The notes beneath the pieces are model-generated. The model was not told where the DNA came from and searched no databases. It saw only the letters and a list, made by a program, of their open reading frames with translations. 64,000 nucleotides of DNA from CAZDET01 sp964504335 (GTDB taxonomy: Bacteria; Bacteroidota; Bacteroidia; Chitinophagales; Saprospiraceae): assembly GCA_964504335.1 (NCBI GenBank), contig CAZDET010000025.1, positions 1-64,000 of the forward strand, given 5' to 3'. The position numbers and the translations under genes are program-made. Every line of letters starts with the position of its first letter. Position 1 is the stretch's first letter. Of the stretch, positions 51,104-59,042 are shown in pieces.

Positions 51104-51730
51104 ATGGAAGATCGACATGCGCCGTCCACTAGTCTGGCCCAACTCCTCCATTCGGATGCGCGGGAGCGAAATCGCGCGTTAAAACAGTTGTACGACGATC
51201 CCGTCGTTCGCAACAAGGTGCGCGGCTGGCTGCAGCAATATCCCACAGTGGGGTTGGAAGCGGACGACGTGATTCAGGAAAGTGTTATCCTGTTGTTTGA
51301 TGCCGTTTTAGAGGGCCGGTTCCGGGCGGAAAGCCGCCTGCGCACGTTCCTGTTGGGCATTTGCCTGAACTACATCCGCAACAAGGGCCGTAAAGTGAAG
51401 CGCATCACGTTCCAGGAGGAACTGACGCCGAACATGGCTACGGATGAAGAGCAGGCAGACTCCGGTATTCTTCGCGAAGAATTGACGGAGGAAGCAGCCC
51501 AACGCGACCAATTGCTGCAACGCGCCTTTCAGCAACTGACCGACAAGTGTCGGCAGAGTTTGCAACTCTATTACTACGAGTCGTTCACGATGGAAGCTAT
51601 TGCCACCGCAATTGGCCTGAAAAACGCCAAGCAATCGAAAAAACAGGTAAGCCGTTGCCGGGAGTATCTGCGCAAGATCATCCAAAAGGAACCAGATTTA
51701 TTCACCTTTTTCAGTACCTCCCGTACATGA
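51104..51730 (+). CDS. ECF-type RNA polymerase sigma factor (CHAT module B)
   Basis: This 208-residue product has sigma region 2 at about 35-95 (LEADDVIQESVILLFDAVLEGRF, LRTFLLGICLNYIRNKGRK) and region 4 at about 135-195 (LTDKCRQSLQLYYYESFTMEAIATAIGL, then CREYLRKII). Its region 4 ends with the same N-x-x-x-x-K...C-x-x-x-LR pattern as the module A sigma at 23878, so the two are paralogues. ATG at 51104 was chosen; TTG at 51080 and GTG at 51101 are in frame. The stop overlaps the start of the next gene by four bases (ATGA), showing tight coupling to the membrane TPR protein. Confidence 0.88.
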   Translation: MEDRHAPSTSLAQLLHSDARERNRALKQLYDDPVVRNKVRGWLQQYPTVGLEADDVIQESVILLFDAVLEGRFRAESRLRTFLLGICLNYIRNKGRKVKRITFQEELTPNMATDEEQADSGILREELTEEAAQRDQLLQRAFQQLTDKCRQSLQLYYYESFTMEAIATAIGLKNAKQSKKQVSRCREYLRKIIQKEPDLFTFFSTSRT

Positions 51731-52482
51731 ATTCCGAAACGTTTGAACGCATCGAGGCCTATCTCGCCAACCGCTTGACGGCGGAAGAGCGAACTGCCTT
51801 CGAGCAGGAAATATCCGAGAATAGTGAACTGGCGGAAGCGGTGGCCCTCCAACGGCTCGAACGCCGTGCCATGCAACTGGCACTCCACGACGAGCTGCGG
51901 CAAACCATGCAGGCCTGGCGCGCCGAAGAGGCTTCCCCTCAGCAAGAAGCCGTAGTGCGCCCCCTGCGGGTGCGCTTTCGCCGTACCCTGGCCGCCGCCG
52001 CCAGCGTATTGGTGCTGGTGCTCGCCGGTACCAGTTGGTGGGCCACTCAGCAGTACAGCAACGAGGCGCTGGCACTCGACGCCAACGCAGCCCCTCGCAT
52101 CAGCCGCAATCGCGGTGCTACCGATCAGCTTACCCAGGCACAGGCGGCCGTCAATCGCGGAGAGTACCAACAGGTTTTGGACTTGCTAGAGAACGATACG
52201 ACGACCAATGCCGTCTTACTCCGCGGTGCTGCTTACTTCGGGCTCGGCAATGCGCAGGAAGCGCGCGCAGCTTACGAAGCGGTACTCGACTCCGGCAGCA
52301 CGCCGCAACAGGAGCTGGCCGAATGGCAACTCATCCTGTTAGAGCTGGCCGATGGGCAAGTAGAAGTGATCCAGCCGAAGTTGCAGGCTATAATCGATCA
52401 ACAACCGCCGCATACTTACCAACAGCAAGCCCGGGAACTCCAGGAAAAACTGGGCAGTTTCTGGCGCCGATTGGCCTGGTAA
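51727..52482 (+). CDS. single-pass membrane protein with TPR-like region, putative anti-sigma/sensor (module B)
   Basis: The 251-residue product has an anti-sigma-like cytoplasmic N-terminus: MNSETFERIEAYLANRLTAE followed by FEQEISENSELAEAV, a pattern seen in Bacteroidota anti-sigma factors. A membrane segment follows at about 80-98 (AAAASVLVLVLAGTSWW), and a periplasmic helical region with TPR-like pairs (LTQAQAAVNRGEYQQVLDLL, LRGAAYFGLGNAQEARAAYE). It mirrors the protein at 24456-25106. It is coupled to the sigma gene by a 4-bp overlap and ends 5 bp before the convergent giant surface protein. Direct control of the sigma factor is inferred. Confidence 0.8.
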   Translation: MNSETFERIEAYLANRLTAEERTAFEQEISENSELAEAVALQRLERRAMQLALHDELRQTMQAWRAEEASPQQEAVVRPLRVRFRRTLAAAASVLVLVLAGTSWWATQQYSNEALALDANAAPRISRNRGATDQLTQAQAAVNRGEYQQVLDLLENDTTTNAVLLRGAAYFGLGNAQEARAAYEAVLDSGSTPQQELAEWQLILLELADGQVEVIQPKLQAIIDQQPPHTYQQQARELQEKLGSFWRRLAW

Positions 52483-52487
52483 GCCGC

Positions 52488-55400
52488 TTAGCGGACCACC
52501 ATGATCGGCTTCCGAATTTCTCGATCCCGGTATCGGAGGAAATAGAAATACGTTCCGGACGGCACTTCTCCTTCCGTGGCGGATCGTCCGTTCCAGGGTT
52601 GGTAAGAAGGGGCAGAAAAGATGACCTCCCCAAGTCGGTTGATCACCACCAACTCTACCTCCTCTCTAGTGATTTCACATTCGGGACTCAATAACTCTAG
52701 CGGATCAAAGAGATCGTTCGTTCCATCATTATTGGGTGAGAAAGCGGTGGGAAAGTCCAGATCATCCAGGCAGTCGCTGGTCACGTCGAGAACCACCACG
52801 GTCGTATCGCATACCTCCGCACAGTCAAACGCGCAGACCTCGTAGTAAAAGGAATCTACCCCACTGAAAAATCGCTCGGGTTGGTAGAGCACCACATCGG
52901 CATCCGGAGAGGGTACAAAACTTCCGTGTGCCGGTAACCCTAACAGTCCCCAGCGGTAAGGCTCAACGAGCGTATCGTTTTCCAGAAGATCTAACTCCAC
53001 CGGGTCTTTGGTTCCATCAATCGAAAAGGCATCCGGCACCGCAACCAGCGCGGGGGCCTCTTCCAGCCAAAGCTGCAAATTGACGATGCTATCACATCCG
53101 TCGACTGCCGACAAGCTGCAGGTGTACGCTCCGGGTTCGGTGAGCATTTGCCCACAGAATTCATAGGTCTCGCCCACGCAAATGGTTTGCTCGATTTCCT
53201 CCGTGTAGGCATCCAAAACCGTTAACTCCAGTCGAATCGTGCTGTCGCAACCGCCGAGCTCATCTGGTAGCACCTCTTCGTAGGTGCCGGATTCGGTAAG
53301 GGTTCTTCCGTAAAAGGAATAGCTGCTTCCCGTGCAAATCGTATCCCGCTGCTCGATCACCGAAGCTTCCCGGAATTGCAAATTGAGTACGATGCTGCTG
53401 TCGCAGCCATTCGCGGTCAATAGGGGTAAATCAACCACCAGATTGCTAATCGGCCCGTCGTACACCGTGCCGCCGATAGTGAGTGTTTGGCCGGCGCACA
53501 GGGTCGTATCGATCGCACCCCGGACTTCCTGGTAGAATGTTAATTGGACGTTGACCAGGGAGTCGCAGCCATCTCCCGTAGCACTGGGAATCTGGACCGT
53601 TCCGGAAGGGTTATCGGCATCGAACGTCTGGCCCCCTACCGTCACGATCTCTCCCGGACAGAGGGGTGGCAGTGTATAATCGACCTCAATCAATTGGTCC
53701 AGTTGCTCGATCGTAAAGGATTCAATAAGCTCACAACCGCCATCGGTGATCGTCACTTCGTAATCACCGGCGGCCAGGTCGGCTAGCTCATTACTGGCGG
53801 ATTCCGTCCCGTTGCTCCACTGAAAGCGGGTATTGGCAGAGCCTCCGTTCAGTTGGATTGTAGCTTTGCCCGTTGGCTGATCGCACAATCCGGCTTCTGT
53901 TTCGATATCAGCCTCTAGTGGAGCTCGGTAGCGGAGGGTCAGTAGCAAGCTGCTGTCGCAGCCGGTAGCCGATTTTCCGTTTTCCAGCAAAATCAATGTA
54001 TCGCTTACCGGATTGCTGTACGTCTCACCGTCAATGGTCAGTGATTGCCCGGCGCATAGCGTGGTATCCAGTGCCCCGACTGCGGGCGCGTAGAAATCCA
54101 GGCGGACAGTTACAATCGAGTCACAACCGTTGGCGGCTCCGCCCGGAAACAACACCGTACCATCCGGATTATTCTCGTCGAAGACTTGGCCATCGATGAC
54201 CACCTGCTCGCCCGAGCACAGTTGCTCGCTGTACGTGTGTTCTACCACCCCTTCCACCGCCGGGATGGTGACCGGTAGGACAAGAGGGCAGCCGTTATCC
54301 GTGATCGTCACGGTGTAGTCGCCCGCAGCCATATTGGAAACCTCCCTGGCGGTGCCTAGTCCGTCACTCCACTGGTACGCAACCGTACCCGTCGCATTGC
54401 CAACCTCGATCGAGGCTTTTCCGGTTTGGTAGTTACAGGTGTCCGCTGCTGTAGTCACGTTCGCCTCCAATATTTCTTGAAAGCGCAGCGTAAGCACCAG
54501 GCTGCTATCGCAGCCGTTGGTTGCAGCAACCGGCAAATTGACCACCAATCCACTTACCGGTTCGCTATACGTCGTTCCAGCTATAGTCAGCGTCTCTCCG
54601 GCGCAGAGAACAGTATCCACAACGACTACAGCTGCCTCGAAAAAGGTCAGTTCCACCGTCACCATCGAATCGCAGCCGCTGGCGGCTCCGCCCGGAATCA
54701 GGACCGTCCCGCTCGGAGTATCGGCATCAAAGGTTTGGCCGTTGATGACCACCTGTTCGCCCGGACACAGCTCATCGGTGTACGTGCCTGCGGCAATTTC
54801 TTGTATATCCGAGATGGTGACGGGTAGTGTCAGCGTACAGCTTTGATCCGTGATCGTTACGGTGTAAGAGCCTGCCCCGACATTCGATATGTCACTATCG
54901 GTCCCAAGCCCATTACTCCACTGGTAGGTGACGTTGCCGGTGTTGTTGCTCACCGCAACCGAAGCACTACCCGTGAGTTGATTGCAGGAATCCGGTTGGG
55001 TAGTGACTTCGGCCTCCAATACCCCCTGGTAACGCAACGTAAGTACTACGGTACTGTCGCAGCCATTTATGGAGGAAACGGGTAGGTCGATTAGCAGATT
55101 ACTCACTTCCTCGTTATACGTCGTGCCGGCAATTGTCAGCGTTTCGCCCGCACAGAGCGTAGTGTCAATAATGCTTTGGGCAATGTCGTAGAAATCAAGT
55201 TGTACGTTTACCATCGAATCACAACCACTTGCTGCCCCTCCCGGAATCAGCACGGTGCCACTCGGATTATTTTCATCAAAGGTTTGGCCGTTGATGACCA
55301 CCTGCTCGCCCGGACACAGCTCATCGTTGTAGGTCCCTTCTACCGTATCCGCTGTGTTCGGAACGGTAAACGATTCTATTATTTCGCAGGCCCCATCGAT

Positions 55401-58400
55401 AATCGTTACGGAATAAGTGCCGGAGGCCAGGCCGGATACCTGATTGCCATTCCCCACCCCAGCACTCCACTGGTAAATCTCATTGCCACTTCCCCCGCCG
55501 ACTGTTACCGTAGCGCCACCCTCTTGTTGGTCGCACACATCCGGGATGGGAACGACCGCAGGGACAATCTGACCGCATACTGCTTCATAGGAGGCGCAAC
55601 TGCAATCTCCGTGAATGACATCATCAGCGGTGCCGGGGTCGCCGTCATTACAGATGGCCCCAATCTGATCCTCCCCATTGCAGTAATTAGTGTGATCACC
55701 TTCCCAGGGCAATTGCAAATTGCCGGTGGCATTAAAACTGGTTAAATCACACACAAACGCCGGGAAACATCCACTGAGCTGGTTGTCGGCACAGTCAAAG
55801 GACGTCAATGCAGGAAGGTTGGTGAAATCCGGGATAGGACCACTAAGCTCATTGCGCTTACACTCAAAATCCACTAACGCCGGCAAATTCGTGAAATCTG
55901 GAATGGACCCGTCCAAATTGTTTCGATCACAGTGAAATTCTTCCAGATTAGGCAAATTCGCGAAATCCGGAATGTTCCCGTCCAGATCATTTCCGTCGAT
56001 GTACAAGAACCTTAAATCGGGCAGATTCGAAAAGTCCGGCAGGTTACCAGTGAAGCCATTGTTGTTGACTCGGAATTCTTGCAACTTGGGCAAGCTGGTG
56101 AAATTCGGGATGGGCCCGTCCAACCGGTTGTTATAGGAAATGAAGAAGACCAGATTGGACAGATTGCTGAAGTCCGGAATGCTCCCGCTCAGATCATTAT
56201 TTTTGAAATTGATCCGCTCCAGAAAGGGCAAATTTAAGTCCGGCAGGCCGCCGCTTAGATTGTTGTCTGCTAAACTAAGACTGATCACCCGGTCCTGGGC
56301 ATTACAGCCCACACCGTACCACGAGCACGGGTCACAATCCATTCCGGCAGCGCCATCGACCCAGCCACTGTTGTCGATCCATGCCGACCCGCCGGTATCA
56401 AGGTAAAAATCCACCAACGCCTCGTAGTCCGGATGTGCACATTCCTCCACCTCCACCGTAATCGCAATCGTTGTAAAATCCATCAATCCATCGTTGTCGG
56501 TTACCGATAGACTAGCCGTGTACGTTCCTGCCATGGTGTAGACATGGGTTTCCGTACCTACAGAATTGGAGGCGGTATTGCCATCCCCAAAATCAAAATC
56601 GTATTGCACGATCGTCCCGTCCGCATCCGTGGAGCCCGTTGCATCAAAGTTGACGGTCAATGGCGCAGTACCCGTGGTCGGTGTGGCCACCAAGTCGGCC
56701 ACCGGGGGCTCCAGCACCTCCACCGTAATCGTAACGGTGGCCGTATGCGTCAGCCCATCATTATCCGTCACGACTACGCTGGCCGTGTACGTCCCGGCCG
56801 CCGTGTAGGTATGGCTCTCCACACCGCTGGTGTTTGAATCCGTATTGCCATCCCCAAAATCAAAATCGTATTGCACGATCGTCCCGTCCGCATCCGTGGA
56901 GCCCGTTGCATCAAAGTTGACGGTCAATGGCGCAGTACCCGTGGTCGGTGTGGCCACCAAGTCGGCCACCGGGGGCTCTAGTACCGGAGCAATGCCACAA
57001 CTACAATCAGTTAAGATTTTTTCCCCGGTCGTGCCGGCATCTCCGTCGTTACAGGGGGCTCCGATCTGATCGTCGCCATTACAAAAGTTGGTGCGGTCTC
57101 CCTCCCAGGGCAAGAGGGGGTTGTTGGAGCCGATAAAACTGGCTAAATCGCAAATAAACGCAGGATAGCAGCCGCTCAGGTTGTTATCGTTGCACCAAAA
57201 GGATATCAAATTGGATATATTCGAGAACTCCGGGATTGGCCCGGTCAAATCGTTATCTTCACAATATAGGACCTCTAAAACGGGCAAATTGGAAAAATCC
57301 GGAATGTTGCCAGTCAGATTGTTTCTACCACACCAAAGCACTTTTAAATTCGGCAAATTGGAAAAATCCGGAATGGACCCCGACAATGAATTAGTATAAC
57401 ACCAAAAGCTTACCAGATTAGGCAAATTCGAAAAGTCCGGAATACTTCCACTTAAATTATTAAAGTCAACCCACAGGATAGTCAAATTGGGCAAATTCGA
57501 AAAATCCGGAATGGACCCACTCAGACTATTCCGAGCTAAATCTAAGGTATCTAACGTCGGTAAATTCAAATCCGGAATGGTCCCATTCAGATTATTGAAT
57601 TCCAAATCAAGCGTAGCCACCCGTTGCTGGGTATTACACCGTACGCCGTACCACGAACACGGATCGCAATCCGTACCGGCGGCTCCTTCGGCCCACCCGC
57701 TGTTATCCGTCCAATTCGCCCCATTCGTACTATTGTACAATTCCATCAGGGCATCGTAATCCGGATGGGCACATTCCGCGGGCTCTACGGTGATGGTAAC
57801 CGTAGCCATGTCTGTCAGCCCGTCGTTGTCGGTCACGGTCACGACGGCCAGGTAGGTCCCTTCCACCGTGTAGGTATAATTCACCATGCCGGTGGTGTTG
57901 GAGGAGGTATTTCCATTGCCAAAATCGAAGTCGTACTGCACAATGGTCCCATCCGCATCCGTGGAGTTGCTTGCATTGAAGTATACCTCCAAAGGCGCAC
58001 TGCCCGTCGAAGGTACGGCCAGTAGGTTCGCCATTGGAGGCTCCAGTACCGGAGCCAATCCACAACTACAATCGCTTTGGATAACCTCACCTGTGGTGCC
58101 GTCGTCGCCGTCGTTGCAGGGCGCTCCGATCTGATCGTCGCCGTTGCAGAAGTTGGTGGGGTCACCCTCCCAGGGCAACTGGTCGTTTTGGGAGGCATCA
58201 AAATTGTCTATCTCGCAAACGTAGGCCGGGAAGCAGCCACTTAGCAGATTATTTCTACATAGAAACTCGCTGAGACTGGGCACATTGTCGAAATCAGGTA
58301 GGTTGCCGGTTAGGTTGTTTCCCGAACAATGTAATTTCTCCAGGTTGGGCAAATTGGCGAAATCGGGGATACTCCCATCCAGGTCATTTCTCTCAAATTT

Positions 58401-58940
58401 TAACTCCACCAAATCCGGCAAATTGGTAAAATCCGGCAGGTTACCCGTCAATGCATTATTGTTAATATCGATTAGCCGCAGCAAGGGGACCTCCTCAAAA
58501 TCCGGGATACTGCCGTCAAAGTTGCACGTGTACCCCTTGAATTCCGTCAGGTTGGGCAGCTTCGAAAAATTGGGGATACTCCCACCTAGATTATCGTTTC
58601 TGGGCACCGTGAGCCGCTCCAGGAAGGGCAAATCCAAATCCGGAAGGGTCCCACTCAGGTTATTATTCGTCAAACCTAGACTGATCACCCGATTTTGGGC
58701 ATCGCAACCAACACCGGACCAAGAACAAGGATCGCAATTCGTTCCGGCCGCACCATCTACCCAGCCCGTATTGTCGGTCCAATTTGCGCCATCGGTGCTG
58801 TTGTAAAGGTCCATCAGCGCGTCGTAATCCGGATGGGTGCAGAGTTTGATCGCATGGTCAGGGGAGGAAACGGTTCTGATCCGCCCAGGGAGTATGCTCC
58901 ACAAAGGCGCAACCAGAATTAGGATGAATACGTGTTTCAT
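52488..58940 (-). CDS. giant surface protein: LRR, PKD and SprB-like repeats with gliding-type C-terminal domain
   Basis: This 2150-residue exported protein has a signal peptide (about 1-18) and a modular body: three leucine-rich modules (about 34-275, 388-640, 836-1100), each opening with HPDYxAL and a WxDNxGW segment; PKD domains at about 300-387, 660-745 and 748-833 (with DADGTIVQYDFDFG); then about four alternations of SprB-like repeats (YQWSNG, AGDYTVTITD) and LCPGEQVVINGQTFD/LCAGETLTIAGTTY segments (about 1107-1967). A linker of cadherin-like character precedes a type B gliding-motility C-terminal domain (AFSPNNDGTNDLFD, NRLGEVIF, GTYFYFLRY). Such proteins are secreted by T9SS and act in adhesion or gliding. 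The PorP/SprF gene nearby could serve it. Confidence 0.9.
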   Translation of the reverse strand: MKHVFILILVAPLWSILPGRIRTVSSPDHAIKLCTHPDYDALMDLYNSTDGANWTDNTGWVDGAAGTNCDPCSWSGVGCDAQNRVISLGLTNNNLSGTLPDLDLPFLERLTVPRNDNLGGSIPNFSKLPNLTEFKGYTCNFDGSIPDFEEVPLLRLIDINNNALTGNLPDFTNLPDLVELKFERNDLDGSIPDFANLPNLEKLHCSGNNLTGNLPDFDNVPSLSEFLCRNNLLSGCFPAYVCEIDNFDASQNDQLPWEGDPTNFCNGDDQIGAPCNDGDDGTTGEVIQSDCSCGLAPVLEPPMANLLAVPSTGSAPLEVYFNASNSTDADGTIVQYDFDFGNGNTSSNTTGMVNYTYTVEGTYLAVVTVTDNDGLTDMATVTITVEPAECAHPDYDALMELYNSTNGANWTDNSGWAEGAAGTDCDPCSWYGVRCNTQQRVATLDLEFNNLNGTIPDLNLPTLDTLDLARNSLSGSIPDFSNLPNLTILWVDFNNLSGSIPDFSNLPNLVSFWCYTNSLSGSIPDFSNLPNLKVLWCGRNNLTGNIPDFSNLPVLEVLYCEDNDLTGPIPEFSNISNLISFWCNDNNLSGCYPAFICDLASFIGSNNPLLPWEGDRTNFCNGDDQIGAPCNDGDAGTTGEKILTDCSCGIAPVLEPPVADLVATPTTGTAPLTVNFDATGSTDADGTIVQYDFDFGDGNTDSNTSGVESHTYTAAGTYTASVVVTDNDGLTHTATVTITVEVLEPPVADLVATPTTGTAPLTVNFDATGSTDADGTIVQYDFDFGDGNTASNSVGTETHVYTMAGTYTASLSVTDNDGLMDFTTIAITVEVEECAHPDYEALVDFYLDTGGSAWIDNSGWVDGAAGMDCDPCSWYGVGCNAQDRVISLSLADNNLSGGLPDLNLPFLERINFKNNDLSGSIPDFSNLSNLVFFISYNNRLDGPIPNFTSLPKLQEFRVNNNGFTGNLPDFSNLPDLRFLYIDGNDLDGNIPDFANLPNLEEFHCDRNNLDGSIPDFTNLPALVDFECKRNELSGPIPDFTNLPALTSFDCADNQLSGCFPAFVCDLTSFNATGNLQLPWEGDHTNYCNGEDQIGAICNDGDPGTADDVIHGDCSCASYEAVCGQIVPAVVPIPDVCDQQEGGATVTVGGGSGNEIYQWSAGVGNGNQVSGLASGTYSVTIIDGACEIIESFTVPNTADTVEGTYNDELCPGEQVVINGQTFDENNPSGTVLIPGGAASGCDSMVNVQLDFYDIAQSIIDTTLCAGETLTIAGTTYNEEVSNLLIDLPVSSINGCDSTVVLTLRYQGVLEAEVTTQPDSCNQLTGSASVAVSNNTGNVTYQWSNGLGTDSDISNVGAGSYTVTITDQSCTLTLPVTISDIQEIAAGTYTDELCPGEQVVINGQTFDADTPSGTVLIPGGAASGCDSMVTVELTFFEAAVVVVDTVLCAGETLTIAGTTYSEPVSGLVVNLPVAATNGCDSSLVLTLRFQEILEANVTTAADTCNYQTGKASIEVGNATGTVAYQWSDGLGTAREVSNMAAGDYTVTITDNGCPLVLPVTIPAVEGVVEHTYSEQLCSGEQVVIDGQVFDENNPDGTVLFPGGAANGCDSIVTVRLDFYAPAVGALDTTLCAGQSLTIDGETYSNPVSDTLILLENGKSATGCDSSLLLTLRYRAPLEADIETEAGLCDQPTGKATIQLNGGSANTRFQWSNGTESASNELADLAAGDYEVTITDGGCELIESFTIEQLDQLIEVDYTLPPLCPGEIVTVGGQTFDADNPSGTVQIPSATGDGCDSLVNVQLTFYQEVRGAIDTTLCAGQTLTIGGTVYDGPISNLVVDLPLLTANGCDSSIVLNLQFREASVIEQRDTICTGSSYSFYGRTLTESGTYEEVLPDELGGCDSTIRLELTVLDAYTEEIEQTICVGETYEFCGQMLTEPGAYTCSLSAVDGCDSIVNLQLWLEEAPALVAVPDAFSIDGTKDPVELDLLENDTLVEPYRWGLLGLPAHGSFVPSPDADVVLYQPERFFSGVDSFYYEVCAFDCAEVCDTTVVVLDVTSDCLDDLDFPTAFSPNNDGTNDLFDPLELLSPECEITREEVELVVINRLGEVIFSAPSYQPWNGRSATEGEVPSGTYFYFLRYRDREIRKPIMVVR
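56575..56978. repeat. identical 137-bp blocks from tandem PKD domains
   Basis: Positions 56575-56711 and 56842-56978 read as identical, with a 267-bp period (89 codons), and encode the same part of PKD domains 3 and 2. The in-frame period and full identity indicate recent domain duplication or gene conversion inside the giant surface gene. Confidence 0.85.
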
Positions 58941-59042
58941 AGTAGTGTTGTCTTCTCAGGTAATAGGGTTGGGTTCTTTTTCAAGGACTCGATTATCGAA
59001 CGTGTCTTTGGAGGAATTCGTCTATGGTGCTCGTGATAACCA

